Assembly (NCBI GenBank): GCA_963747335.1
Contig: CAVVEV010000003.1
Coordinates: 434,001-498,000 of the forward strand
Direction of reading: 5' to 3'
Origin: Prado023 sp963747335
Lineage (GTDB): Bacteria; Actinomycetota; Actinomycetes; S36-B12; CAIYMF01
Length of the DNA: 64,000 nt
Shown piece by piece: positions 7,031-16,102 of the stretch (its first letter is position 1; every line of letters begins with the position of its first letter). The translations under genes were made by a program, and so were the position numbers. The notes under the pieces are model-generated. The model saw nothing but the letters and a program-made list of their open reading frames with translations. It did no database searches and was not told the origin of the DNA.

Positions 7031-8355
7031 GCGGTCCACCCCACCGGGCGATGTGGGGGGCGAGGACGTCAGCAAGAGTCGGGGAGCCCACCTCGCGAAG
7101 GACGTAGGAGGCGCGCCGCAGCGGCTGGTCCACGGTGATGATGCGCCCCAGGTCCATGGGTGTGCCCGATACGACGACGTCCACGGGCGTGGCACGGATC
7201 GTGGCGGCCAGGTCTGCCAGCTGCCGGTCGCCGTACCCCATTGCGGGCAGGATCGGCCCGGTGCCCGGGTATGTCTGGTACGTCGTGGCGATCGAGCCCA
7301 CGGCGTACGGCCGCGGGTCGACGATCTCCGCCGCGCCTGCCGCGCGGGCCGCGACGGTCCCCGCGCCGAAGGGCATGCCGCCGTGGGTCAATGTGGGTCC
7401 GTCCTCGACGACCAGCACGCGCTTGCCGACCAGGGAGTCGCCGTCATCGAGGGTCACCGGCGACTCGGCACGGATCAGGGCAGCGTTCGGTGCGAGCCGT
7501 CCGACGGCCTGCACCACCCGCTCCACGTCGGCTGGGTCGGCGCTGTCGACCTTGTTCACCACGACGACGTCGGCGATCCGCAGGGTCGTCTCGCCCGGGT
7601 GGTAGGACGACTCGTGCCCCGGCCGCAACGGATCGACGACCGTGATCATCACGTCGGGGCGCACGAACGGGAAGTCGTTGTTCCCACCGTCCCAGACGAT
7701 GACGTCGGCCTCCTGCTCTGCCGCGCGCAGGATGCCCTCGTAGTCCACGCCCGCGTACATGACCATGCCCATCTCGACGGGCGTCTCGTACTCCTCGCGC
7801 TCCTCGATGGTCGGGTTGCTGGCGTCGATATCGGCCAGGGTCGCGAACCGCTGGACCCGCATCGCCTCGAGGTCGCCGTAGGGCATCGGGTGACGGATGA
7901 GGGCCACCCGCAACCCGGCTTCGAGCAGCAGCCGTCCGACCGCCCGGGTCGTCTGGCTCTTGCCGCAGCCGGTGCGCACTGCCCCGATACCCACCACCGG
8001 CCTCGTGCTGCGCAGCATCGTGGCGTCCGGTCCGGCGAGTCGGAAGTCCGCACCGGCAGCCATCACCATCGACGCCTTGTGCATCACGTCGACATGGGCG
8101 ATGTCCGAGTAGGCGAAGATCACCTCGGCGACAGACTGCGCGGCGATCAGCTCCACCAGCTGGTCCTCGCCGATGATCGGGATGCCGTCGGGATACAGCG
8201 GGCCCGGCCAGGGATGGGGGGTAGGTCCGGTCGTCGATACCGGGGATCTGGGCCGCGGTGAAGGCCACGACCCGGTATGTGGGATCGTCCCGGAAGACGG
8301 TTGCGAAGACGTGGAAGTCCCTGCCACCTGCACCCATGATGACGGCGTTGCGCAT
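7014..8355 (-). CDS. Cyclic 2,3-diphosphoglycerate synthase-like P-loop protein (frameshifted)
   Basis: Two overlapping frames together give one protein of about 446 residues. The N-terminal part (MGAGGRDFH, Rossmann-like) is in the frame starting at 8355. The remainder, with P-loop GCGKSQTT, WDGGNNDFPF and NKVD motifs, is one frame away. The switch falls near 8199-8206 (GGCCGGGCCCGCTG on the minus strand), where removing one base restores the expected AGPLYPDGIP. The family is related to archaeal cyclic 2,3-diphosphoglycerate synthetase, and its bacterial role is not settled. The start ATG at 8355 has no strong Shine-Dalgarno sequence. The frameshift is probably a sequence error because both halves are well preserved. 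Confidence 0.75.
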
Positions 8356-8412
8356 GTCGTCATTCTTCTGCACCCACACCGCTGACGGCGTCGCGGGTGG
8401 CCCTCGGCGCGG

Positions 8413-9540
8413 CTACAGTCCCAGACGGCGAAGGGTCATGCTGCCGGGGATGCCATCGGCCTGATCACCGGTGAAGCCCAGCGACTTCTGGAACTCCTTC
8501 ACCGCCTGCTTCGTGCGGGTCCCGAAGTACCCCGTGGGGCCCGCCGGGATGGAGTAGCCCCTGGCGATCAGGGCGCCCTGCAGGTCGTAGACGAGTCGCC
8601 CGTCCTCGGGGTCCCAGGAGCGACCGGTCGCGGCGGGCTTGGGTGCGGACGCGGGCTTCTTCACGGTCCTGACCTGTGTCGCCCCAGCGGATGCACCCCG
8701 GCTGCCGGACGACCCCGTCGCCGCGGTGACGCCCAGGCGGCGCAGTGTCTCCGGCCCCGCGAGGCCATCGGCCTGCCCGCCCGACCAGCCCTGGGCCCGC
8801 TGGAAGGCGGCCACAGCGGCGGTGGTCTGGGCCCCGTACTTCCCCGTTGCGCCCGCGGGGATCGAGTAGCCCTGGCTGATCAGGGCCCGCTGAAGTCGAC
8901 GGGTCTGGGCGGTTGTGAGCGACGAGGCCGAGGGGCCGGTCAGGAAGGCGGACGCGGTCGATCCCGTGTCGAACCACGAGCGCGTGTCGTTCTCCGCAGC
9001 CACCGCTGCCGCCTGGCTGTCCTCCCGCAGGTTCACATGGATGTGCGTCGTGTGGGGATCCCCGGAGTGGGCGGTCGATGCCCACCCCGTGGTCCGGCTC
9101 CAGATCCTCCCGTCGTGGATCACGTACCAGACCCTCGGGTCGCCGACCACCGCGGACAGCAGCGCCGACACGTTGATACCTGACGCGGTGATGTCCATGG
9201 CGTGCACCGCGCCCCGAGTCCCGACCTGGGGACCCCCTCCCGACCCGACCGGGTTGTGGCTGTTGGAGCCCGCTGCGTGCCGGGCGTCGCCGATCACGCC
9301 GTCGCTGGCCCGGCTGCGGCCCGGCCAGCGTGCGTCGACCTCCTTGCGCAGGGTGACCAACGACGGCGCGGCGTACCAGGGGATCAGCGACAGCGCGCCC
9401 AGCATGCTGCCGGTCTCGGCAGTCGGATCGTCGGGCGAGGACTGCGCTGCCTGCGCGGCACCGGGCAGCCATGCGGCCATGAGGACAACCGACGCTGCCG
9501 TCGCCACCGCCCGCGCACCCACTGAGCGTGCCAGAGTCAT
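8413..9540 (-). CDS. Secreted peptidoglycan-binding protein, two PG_binding_1 domains
   Basis: The protein has 375 residues. A signal peptide ends near AAQA-AQ (about residue 32). The middle region contains H-x2-D in HAMD and HIH in HTTHIHV, which resembles a metal-binding D-Ala-D-Ala peptidase-like core, although I cannot confirm catalysis. Two copies of a peptidoglycan-binding repeat follow, each with LQ-x-ALI-x-GYSIPAG and ending DG-x-G-x-TLRRLG, separated by a Ser/Pro/Ala linker. It probably acts in the cell wall. The ATG at 9540 is preferred over the upstream in-frame start because GGGAGGGG lies before it. Confidence 0.8.
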   Translation of the reverse strand: MTLARSVGARAVATAASVVLMAAWLPGAAQAAQSSPDDPTAETGSMLGALSLIPWYAAPSLVTLRKEVDARWPGRSRASDGVIGDARHAAGSNSHNPVGSGGGPQVGTRGAVHAMDITASGINVSALLSAVVGDPRVWYVIHDGRIWSRTTGWASTAHSGDPHTTHIHVNLREDSQAAAVAAENDTRSWFDTGSTASAFLTGPSASSLTTAQTRRLQRALISQGYSIPAGATGKYGAQTTAAVAAFQRAQGWSGGQADGLAGPETLRRLGVTAATGSSGSRGASAGATQVRTVKKPASAPKPAATGRSWDPEDGRLVYDLQGALIARGYSIPAGPTGYFGTRTKQAVKEFQKSLGFTGDQADGIPGSMTLRRLGL

Positions 9541-9804
9541 CAGATGCCCCTCCCGCATCGAACCCGCACTGGCACCCCCACGAGCCGACTGCGGGCACCG
9601 TCCCGGGGCATACCGTGGCAGACACGCCGATGAGATGCAATTGCAGGAGGAATTGGACCCCTCCCCCTACTATTCGCGCTCCCTGCTCGCGGCGTGACGA
9701 TCACCATCCCCGGATCAGTGGTCCCGCCAGCGCCAACCCTCCACAGCGCGCTGGGTGATCCTGCGCCGGTAGCGTGTGCGCGGAATGCCGAGCGGAGGAC
9801 GTCG

Positions 9805-11436
9805 ATGACCGTCGCGCAGTGGATCGCAGCACTCATGCCGGTGCTCTCCGTCGCGATCCTGCTGGTGGTCCTGCGCATGCCAGCCTCCCGGGCCATGCCC
9901 ATCGCGCTGGTGATCACGATCGTCCTCGCGATGGTGGCGTGGGGCGTTCCTGCCCTGCAGATATCGGCATCGGTGATCGAGGGGTTGATCATCGCCGGGT
10001 CGGTCGTGCTGATCGTCCTCGGCGCCCTGGCCTTCCTGGGAGTGATGCGAGCCAGCGGCGCGCTGGCCCTCATCCGGCTGGACGTCCTGCGGGTGACCCC
10101 GGACAGTCGCATCCAGATGCTCTTCGTCGGCTGGTTGCTGGTGAGCTTCATCGAGGGCGCTGCGGGGTTCGGCACCCCCGCGACGGTGGCCGCCCCCCTG
10201 CTGATCGCGCTGGGGTTCCCGGCGATGGCTGCGGTGTGCCTCGCGCTGGTCGCCGACGTCTCCGCGGTCACCTTCGGAGCCGTCGGGACCCCCATCATCG
10301 TGGGCCTGACGCAGGGCACCGGGCGGGAGTGGGCCAACCCCGCCGATGCCTCGGAGATGACTGACGTCGCCATCCAGGCCGCCGCCATCGACATCGTCGC
10401 GGGGATGGCGATCCCCGTGCTGATGCTGTGGTTCCTGACCAACGTCTTCGCCGAGGAGAAGGGGCGCCGGCCCTTCCTGGAGATGATTCCGCTGACGTTG
10501 GTCGCCGCGCTGAGCTTCTCGGTCCCCGCGTACCTCTGGACCCGGTTCCTCGGGGTGGAGTTCGGCGGGATCCTCGGGGCCGCCACCGGGATGGCGATCC
10601 TGTTCGTGGTCGTGAAGCTGGACATCCTCGTGCCGCGGACGCCGTGGTCGGTCACCCTGGGCTACATCGACCCGGGTGAGCTCGAGACGATGGTCGAGCA
10701 GACCTCCGCGGAGGCCGAGGCCGCGCACCTGTCGACGGCGCGTGTCTGGGCTCCCTACGGGCTGCTCACCGTGCTGCTGCTGATCAGTCGGGTGGTCGAT
10801 GAGGTGAAGGCCACGCTCAACTCGTGGACCTTGAGCTGGACGAACATCCTCGGGACCGATATCTCCGCCGGGTTCGAGCCGCTGTACTCCCCCGGGGTCA
10901 TCTTCCTCATCGTCGCGGCCTTCACCGCGTGGCTGCACCACCTGACGATGCCGCAGGTGCGGGAGGCCGCACGCACGACACAGGCCGCTGTCCTGGGCTC
11001 AGCGCTGGTGCTCATGGCGGCGGTTCCGATCGTCCGGGTCTTCCTGAACTCCGGGGTGAACTCGACGGGCCTGCAGTCGATGCCCCTGGAGCTGGCCGGC
11101 GCGGCGGCGGCGAGCATCGGTGCCGGCTGGCCGCTGGCAGCCCCGTGGGTCGGTGCCCTGGGCTCGTTCGTCTCGGGGAGCGCCACCTTCAGCCATCTCA
11201 TGTTCGGCGCGCTCCAGGAGTCGGTGGCCGAGTCCGTCGGGGTCGACTCCCAGGTGGTCCTGGCGGAGCAGGTCGGCGGTGCGAACGCCGGGAACATGGT
11301 GTGCGTCACCAACGTCGTGACGGTGGCGGCAGTCGGCGGGCTCCTCGGTGCCGAGGGGGCGATCATCCGGGTCACGGTGATCCCCATGGCGGTCTACACG
11401 GCGGTCTTCGCCGGGATCGGCATGTTCCTCGCCTGA
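9805..11436 (+). CDS. lctP: L-lactate permease (LctP family)
   Basis: This 543-residue integral membrane protein has at least twelve hydrophobic segments, the usual length and pattern of the LctP family. Conserved stretches include EGAAGFGTPATVAAPLL, AVTFGAVGTP, and GSFVSGSATFSHLMFG near the C terminus. It should take up L-lactate, and perhaps glycolate, with protons. The ATG at 9805 follows a GGAGG. A TAGCGT hexamer at 9770-9775 could be its -10. An L-lactate dehydrogenase lies 5 kb downstream on the same strand but is not in the same operon. Confidence 0.9.
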   Translation: MTVAQWIAALMPVLSVAILLVVLRMPASRAMPIALVITIVLAMVAWGVPALQISASVIEGLIIAGSVVLIVLGALAFLGVMRASGALALIRLDVLRVTPDSRIQMLFVGWLLVSFIEGAAGFGTPATVAAPLLIALGFPAMAAVCLALVADVSAVTFGAVGTPIIVGLTQGTGREWANPADASEMTDVAIQAAAIDIVAGMAIPVLMLWFLTNVFAEEKGRRPFLEMIPLTLVAALSFSVPAYLWTRFLGVEFGGILGAATGMAILFVVVKLDILVPRTPWSVTLGYIDPGELETMVEQTSAEAEAAHLSTARVWAPYGLLTVLLLISRVVDEVKATLNSWTLSWTNILGTDISAGFEPLYSPGVIFLIVAAFTAWLHHLTMPQVREAARTTQAAVLGSALVLMAAVPIVRVFLNSGVNSTGLQSMPLELAGAAAASIGAGWPLAAPWVGALGSFVSGSATFSHLMFGALQESVAESVGVDSQVVLAEQVGGANAGNMVCVTNVVTVAAVGGLLGAEGAIIRVTVIPMAVYTAVFAGIGMFLA

Positions 11437-11495
11437 GCCGGCCACCGGCTCGCGCACGACACATCGGGGGTCGCCCAGGTGAAATGCTGGGGGCC

Positions 11496-12521
11496 ATGCG
11501 CGCCTGGCTGCTGGACCATCCCGGTCCACCTCGATCCCTGCGCAGCGCAGACCTCCCAGGCCCGTGGCGGACGCCGGCCTCGCAGCGTCGCGAGGTCGAG
11601 GTGCTGGTGCAGGTGGAGGCCGTCGGGCTGAACCCCGTGGACTTCCAGACCGCGAGCCGCGGCAACCCGGCGTGGCGATACCCGCACGTCCTGGGCCTGG
11701 ACGTCGCGGGCAGAGTGATCGCGGTCCACGCCGAGCCGGCCGCCCGCAGGGAGATCGGGTGGATGCTGCCCGAGCCGGGCACACGCGTGGTGTTCCACCA
11801 GGACCTGCGCGAGCCGGGTGGGTTCGCGGAGTACGTGGCCGTCCCGCCGGATGCGCTGGCGGTGATCCCGCCGGAGCTGGATCCCATCGCCGCCGCCAGC
11901 CTGCCCACGCCCGGCCTGACGGCCCTGGACGCAGTGGAGCGCCGGCTGCGCCAGATCTCCGGGCACACCGTGCTCATCCATGGCGCATCCGGGGGCGTCG
12001 GGTCCTTCGCCGTGCAGCTGGCGAAGCTCTTCGGCGCCAAGGTGATCGCCGCCGCCCGACCGGAGAACGAGCAGGCGGTGCGGGCCCTGGGCGCCCTGCA
12101 CGTGGTCGACTACCGCGCGCCCGACTTCGCCGAGCAGGTGCGCCGGATCGCACCCGGGGGCGTGGACGCGATCATCGACACCGTGTCGGCCCGGTCCGCG
12201 ACCGAGGGCCTGCCCCTGCTGCGTCACGCCGGGCACTTGGTCGCCATCGCGGGGCGCCCGGACCTGAGCACGATCCCCGAGTTCGGCCTGGCGCCGACAG
12301 TGTCGGAGGTCGCCCTCGGTGCGGCCTACACCCACGGTGGGTTCGAGGGGCGCCGCTGGCTCACCTGGGGCCTCGATCGCCTGATGCGGCTGATCATCGA
12401 GGGGCACCTGCATCCGCCCGACATCGAGGTGATCGGCTTCGATGAGATCCCGCACGGGCTGGAGCGGCTGGCGGATCGCGCGGTGGACGGCAAGCTGGTG
12501 GCCAACATGCGCTGGAACTGA
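11496..12521 (+). CDS. Zinc-free quinone oxidoreductase-like MDR protein
   Basis: This 341-residue medium-chain dehydrogenase/reductase has an N-terminal GroES-like domain (VGLNPVDFQ, VLGLDVAG) and an NADPH-binding domain with HGASGGVGSFAVQLAK. The structural and catalytic zinc ligands of alcohol dehydrogenases are absent, placing it with NADPH:quinone reductases. An in-frame ATG at 11484 is possible. 11496 is chosen because MRAW is the usual family start. A small inverted repeat follows at 12524-12541. Substrate unknown. Confidence 0.85.
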   Translation: MRAWLLDHPGPPRSLRSADLPGPWRTPASQRREVEVLVQVEAVGLNPVDFQTASRGNPAWRYPHVLGLDVAGRVIAVHAEPAARREIGWMLPEPGTRVVFHQDLREPGGFAEYVAVPPDALAVIPPELDPIAAASLPTPGLTALDAVERRLRQISGHTVLIHGASGGVGSFAVQLAKLFGAKVIAAARPENEQAVRALGALHVVDYRAPDFAEQVRRIAPGGVDAIIDTVSARSATEGLPLLRHAGHLVAIAGRPDLSTIPEFGLAPTVSEVALGAAYTHGGFEGRRWLTWGLDRLMRLIIEGHLHPPDIEVIGFDEIPHGLERLADRAVDGKLVANMRWN

Positions 12522-12547
12522 CCCCGAGGGCCCCTACGGGGAAGGGA

Positions 12548-12964
12548 TCAGGTGCGCTGGCCGTTGACGCAGATCTGGCCGGGCGGGCAGTACTGCGGGA
12601 AGGCCACCTGCGGCAGGAAGTACATGGTGGCGATGATCACCAGCGCCGCCACGGACCCGATCCACGCCCCTCGGTAGAGGTTGGTGCTCCGGGCCCGGAT
12701 CCGATCGGCGTTGCGGCGCAGCGCCCACGCGATTCCGGCCATGGCCAGGGCCAGGCCCACCGCGAACCCGGCCTTCGCCCAGGTCGGGTCGTCGGTTGCT
12801 CGGCCCGCTGCAAGTCCGAGGCTTCCTCCGACGATCCCGAGGATGATGGTGGCGACGATCAGGCTGATCCCGCTGAAGACCGACGTCATCAGGGTGTCGG
12901 TGGCCATCTGGTCCGGATCCGGCTCCGGGGCGTGCTCGACGCGCCCGGTGGTCGGCTTGGACAT
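12548..12964 (-). CDS. Small membrane protein, three predicted helices
   Basis: The protein has 138 residues and no family I recognise. The first 30 residues are charged and acidic, followed by hydrophobic segments at about 27-52, 62-80 and 96-116, and a short C-terminal tail with two Cys. The ATG at 12964 follows an AGGAGG. It is convergent with the quinone-reductase gene and divergent from the cNMP-binding gene. Confidence 0.65.
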   Translation of the reverse strand: MSKPTTGRVEHAPEPDPDQMATDTLMTSVFSGISLIVATIILGIVGGSLGLAAGRATDDPTWAKAGFAVGLALAMAGIAWALRRNADRIRARSTNLYRGAWIGSVAALVIIATMYFLPQVAFPQYCPPGQICVNGQRT

Positions 12965-13146
12965 GGAACCTCCTGATGCACGTCGAGCCGATGCTCTCAC
13001 ACTCCCCAGCCTTCAGGCATGAGGCCGGGGCAGAGGTCTGCCGAGGAGGGCGCGCGGCGCACGGCACAACGACCCGTCTGCTGGCATCATGAGCCAGCGC
13101 TGGACCAGCCGGTGAGCCGACGAACGACCGACCTGGGAGGCACGCA

Positions 13147-13599
13147 GTGGACATCGAGGGGATCACGACCGTCTTGACATCCGTCGACCTCTTCACGGGG
13201 CTCAGCCCCCGCGTCCTGACGCGAATCGCGGAGTCCGGCCGGGTCACTGAGTTCCCCGCCGGGGCTGAGATCGTCTCGGCCGGGGAGCCGGTGTCAGGAT
13301 TCCGTGCCTTCTCCCCCAAGGGGGTCGAGTTGCACGTGATCCTGACCGGCACGGCACCCGTGCGTGTGGGTGACCGGCTGGTCGGCACACTCAGCGCCGG
13401 GGACTACTTCGGGGAGCTCGCCCTGATCGACGGGAAGCCGCGCTCCGCGGATGTGGTGGCCGGCGAGTCCGGCCTGGTGACCTTCGCCCTGCCCAAGTGG
13501 GAGTTCGACTCGCTGGTCAAGGAGCACCCCGAGGTTGCGGTGCCGATGCTGCGCGTGGTCGTCGCCCGACTGCGTCGGGCCGAGGCTGCAGGTCACTGA
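13147..13599 (+). CDS. Cyclic-nucleotide-binding domain protein
   Basis: The 150-residue protein consists of a single CRP-type beta-barrel domain. The phosphate-binding cassette is seen as YFGELALIDGKPRSADV, with the Glu and Arg that normally hold the cyclic nucleotide. There is no DNA-binding or enzymatic domain, so it is either a stand-alone sensor or part of a complex. The GTG at 13147 follows GGGAGG at a suitable distance. The regulated partner cannot be named from the sequence. Confidence 0.8.
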   Translation: MDIEGITTVLTSVDLFTGLSPRVLTRIAESGRVTEFPAGAEIVSAGEPVSGFRAFSPKGVELHVILTGTAPVRVGDRLVGTLSAGDYFGELALIDGKPRSADVVAGESGLVTFALPKWEFDSLVKEHPEVAVPMLRVVVARLRRAEAAGH

Positions 13600-13602
13600 G
13601 GC

Positions 13603-13740
13603 CTACACGCGGACGAGCTTGCGCTTCTTCACCGTGTACCCCGCGGGAAGGGTGCCGTCCTTGAGCATGCGGATCGGGCAGCGTGCGCACCTCGGCTTGT
13701 CGGAGCAGCACTTCTTCTTCGGCCTGGCCACGCAGTGCAT
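13603..13740 (-). CDS. 45-residue Cys/Lys-rich mini-protein
   Basis: This short gene encodes MHCVARPKKKCC followed by a CARCP pair and a C-terminal basic tail ending KKRKLVRV. The spacing C-C-x6-C-x2-C could hold a metal ion or Fe-S cluster, and the Lys/Arg content suggests nucleic-acid contact. I recall similar small actinobacterial proteins but cannot name a function. The ATG at 13740 lies 12 bp from a 20-bp palindrome (13752-13771) that may be its operator. The 3' end is 4 nt from the end of the convergent cNMP gene. Coding is inferred from composition and context only. Confidence 0.6.
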   Translation of the reverse strand: MHCVARPKKKCCSDKPRCARCPIRMLKDGTLPAGYTVKKRKLVRV

Positions 13741-13751
13741 CCTACCTCAAT

Positions 13752-13771
13752 GAGTTAGGGTCGCCTAACTC
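13752..13771. promoter_or_regulatory. Palindrome GAGTTAGG-N4-CCTAACTC, operator candidate
   Basis: The two 8-bp arms are perfect inverted repeats around GTCG. It sits just upstream of the Cys-rich mini-protein start and just past the stop of the ATP-grasp gene. The TTAGG half-sites recall DtxR/IdeR boxes, but the spacing is different. Confidence 0.45.
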
Positions 13772-13787
13772 GAATCCTCCCCGGGAG

Positions 13788-15008
13788 TCAGTCGGCCCAC
13801 ACCTGTGCGGTTCGCCCCACGTCGGACAGGATGTCCTTGAGCGTGTCGAAGTCCTCGTGGCGCAGGCGGATCCAGGCGTTCGCGTGGTAGCCGGCCTCGA
13901 CCGGCTGTGTGGGCGTCCCCGGTGACGGGAAGTGCGAGGCCGTGATCAGGTGGCCGTACCGGTGGTGCACCTCGTCGAGTCCCGAGTACCCGCTGATGAA
14001 CCCGTCCCGGTTGGGCCGCAGGGCGACGAGTCCGCACGAGTACCGGTAGCTCGGGGTGTGCTTGGGCTGGCCGTACATCAGGGCGTGTGCCCACTCGTAG
14101 TGCAGGTCCATGTCGTTGGCCTCGTTGTACATGTCCCACTGTCCGACCCCGGGGGGCCGGGCGCCGATCTCGGAGAACTTCAGCCCCTTGGGCCCGAAGA
14201 ACCACTCCATGTGGGTGGCCGAGGTGTCCAGACCCAGCACCGCGATCACCCGACGGCCCATCTCACGGACCTCCTCGTACTCGGCCTCCCACACCCGGTT
14301 GGTCGCGATGATCTGCGGGGATATCCAGCGGGTGCGCATCGCCTCGAGCACGTTCGGGAAGTAGTGCGAGGCGAACTCGTGGGTGACGTGGCCGTTGATC
14401 GTGATCGTGTCCAGGAACCCCTCGTGACCCTCGACGAACTCCTCGAGGGCCACCGACGTGCCCGAATCCACCCCTGACGCCGCACAGGCATCGGCCAGCT
14501 GCTCGTCGGAGTCCACCCGGAAGGTGCCAGCCGCGCCGGCTGCGTCGCGGGGCTTGAGGACCAGCGGGTATCCGACCTCACGGGCGAAGGCCATCGCGTC
14601 GGCCGTGGTCTCCACCGCGGTCGAGGCGGCCGTCGGGATGCCCGCCTCGCGCAGGACCTGTTTCATCGTGGGCTTGTCCCGGCACAGGTAGGCGGCCCGC
14701 GCCGACGTGCCCGGGATCCCGCACCGCTCACGCACCCTCGCGACCGGCATCACGTGCGACTCGATCGAGCACTCCAGGCGATCCACCCAGGTGTGCCGCT
14801 GGGCCTGCCGGACCGCCCACTCGAGGGCCGCCTCATCGGTGACGGAGTCGACCCGGTAGTGCCAGTCGATCCACGACTTCAGCTCGTCGTCGTAGTGGTC
14901 GTAGTCGTACTCGCTGATCACCATGACATGGGCGCCGACCGCGCGCAGTGCTCGGACGAACTGGCGCTGGGTGTCGGGGAACCTGGGCTCGACGAAGACG
15001 ATGTTCAC
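13788..15008 (-). CDS. ATP-grasp domain ligase of unknown substrate
   Basis: The protein has 406 residues. After an N-terminal domain (FVEPRFPDTQRQFVRAL) comes an ATP-grasp fold with a lid-type stretch YPLVLKPRDAAGAAGT, an EEFVEGHEG substrate-loop region and a metal-binding end MEWFFGPKGLKFSEIGARPPG. These enzymes form amide or thioester bonds using ATP, often in peptide or secondary metabolite synthesis. The carboxylate and amine are not predictable. The start is GTG at 15008 (product begins VNIVFVEPRF). It is followed at its 3' side by the mini-protein locus. Confidence 0.8.
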   Translation of the reverse strand: MNIVFVEPRFPDTQRQFVRALRAVGAHVMVISEYDYDHYDDELKSWIDWHYRVDSVTDEAALEWAVRQAQRHTWVDRLECSIESHVMPVARVRERCGIPGTSARAAYLCRDKPTMKQVLREAGIPTAASTAVETTADAMAFAREVGYPLVLKPRDAAGAAGTFRVDSDEQLADACAASGVDSGTSVALEEFVEGHEGFLDTITINGHVTHEFASHYFPNVLEAMRTRWISPQIIATNRVWEAEYEEVREMGRRVIAVLGLDTSATHMEWFFGPKGLKFSEIGARPPGVGQWDMYNEANDMDLHYEWAHALMYGQPKHTPSYRYSCGLVALRPNRDGFISGYSGLDEVHHRYGHLITASHFPSPGTPTQPVEAGYHANAWIRLRHEDFDTLKDILSDVGRTAQVWAD

Positions 15009-15051
15009 AGGTCGAAGGATGCCCCCGCGAGGGCGCGGCCGTCGCGCCGGA

Positions 15052-15978
15052 TCAGTGGTCGTCGCTGGTGGGGTCAGGGGGCGCGTCCTCAGCGTCGGCT
15101 TGGGCATCGGGATGCACGAACCACCCGCGCCGGATCGCCAGCGCCCCATTGAAGGCCGCCCCGAGCATCAGGGCCAGGACAGTCACGTACACCCAGTACA
15201 TGACCGCCACGGGCGCGGCGATCGCGCCGTACACCGATCCCGCGCGGAAGATCCAGGCGAAGTACCAGCGCAGGAGCCACGAGAAGACCACCCACAGCGC
15301 CATGGCGATCAGGGCGCCCGGGATGTCGGCGGTCCATGCCGTCCGGTGGGGCACGGCCCAGTGGTAGAGGGACACGACCAGCAGCAGGACGACGGCCACC
15401 TGAGCGACGATCAGGAATATCGACGTCGCAGTCCCCTGCACGCCCGGGACCACCCGGGCAAGGGATGTGGGACCGGCCAGGATGAGTGGGATCGCCACGA
15501 TGAGCACGAACAGTCCGGCGACATAGACCCCCAACGACAGGAGCTTGCTGCTGATGAACGATCGGAGCCCCTCCCGCTGGTAGACGATCGTCATCGCGTT
15601 GACCAGTGCATCGACCACCCGTGAGCCCGCCCAGATCGCGACGAGCACGCCCACGATGCCCAGGGTCGTCTGTCCCCGGCCGACGACGTTGTCCAGGAGG
15701 GGCACGAGGAGGTCCTCGATCGCCTCAGGGGTCAGGACGTCGTCAGCGGCATCGGGGACCTGCGTGCGCAGCTGCCCGACCGCATCCACGCCGAGCAATC
15801 CCTGGAATCGTGACATGCCGGCGACCAGACCCAGGATCAGCCAGGGCAGGGCGAAGACGGCCCAGAACGAGGCCTCGGCGGCCAGGCCGGTGATCCGGGT
15901 CTGGTAGGCCACGACCAAGGCGTCACCCAGCGCGCTGCCGGCGAACCGTCGCCCGGCTGCCTGCATCCAGCCCGCCAC
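15052..15978 (-). CDS. YihY/BrkB-family inner membrane protein
   Basis: This 308-residue protein has six predicted membrane segments. The family motif areas are EASFWAVFALPWL, GLRSFISSKLLSLGVYV, and PGALIAMALWVVFSWLLRWYF followed by YGAIAAPVAVMYWVYV. The C terminus is acidic. The family was once annotated as ribonuclease BN, which is not supported, and its function remains unclear. The GTG at 15978 is chosen over longer starts because GGAGGTGGG precedes it. It is divergent from ldh. Confidence 0.85.
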   Translation of the reverse strand: MAGWMQAAGRRFAGSALGDALVVAYQTRITGLAAEASFWAVFALPWLILGLVAGMSRFQGLLGVDAVGQLRTQVPDAADDVLTPEAIEDLLVPLLDNVVGRGQTTLGIVGVLVAIWAGSRVVDALVNAMTIVYQREGLRSFISSKLLSLGVYVAGLFVLIVAIPLILAGPTSLARVVPGVQGTATSIFLIVAQVAVVLLLVVSLYHWAVPHRTAWTADIPGALIAMALWVVFSWLLRWYFAWIFRAGSVYGAIAAPVAVMYWVYVTVLALMLGAAFNGALAIRRGWFVHPDAQADAEDAPPDPTSDDH

Positions 15979-16102
15979 TGCCCACCTCCGCCCCGGGTCC
16001 ACGGCCGAATCTAGTGGCCACGGGCGGAACCAGGGCGCATACCCGTGGTGACCGTTCGGCTCACGACCGGGGAGAATGCGGCCATACCGACCAGGAGGAT
16101 CC

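Noticed and set aside
6122..7195. Longer start at 7195 for the lipoprotein esterase
   Set aside because: It would overlap the coding end of the upstream gene by about 180 nt and bury the signal peptide inside the protein.
9694..9804. N-terminal extension of the lactate permease
   Set aside because: The ATG at 9805 has a good Shine-Dalgarno sequence and begins directly before the first membrane segment, while the upstream 37 residues have no family similarity.
10824..11495. N-terminal extension of the quinone-reductase gene into the lactate permease
   Set aside because: The sequence there is a shifted-frame shadow of lctP with low-complexity Arg/Gly content. The family start lies at 11496.
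13752..13771. Palindrome as a classic DtxR/IdeR iron box
   Set aside because: The TTAGG half-sites match, but the distance between them is 4 nt and does not fit the 19-bp consensus TTAGGTTAGSCTAACCTAA.
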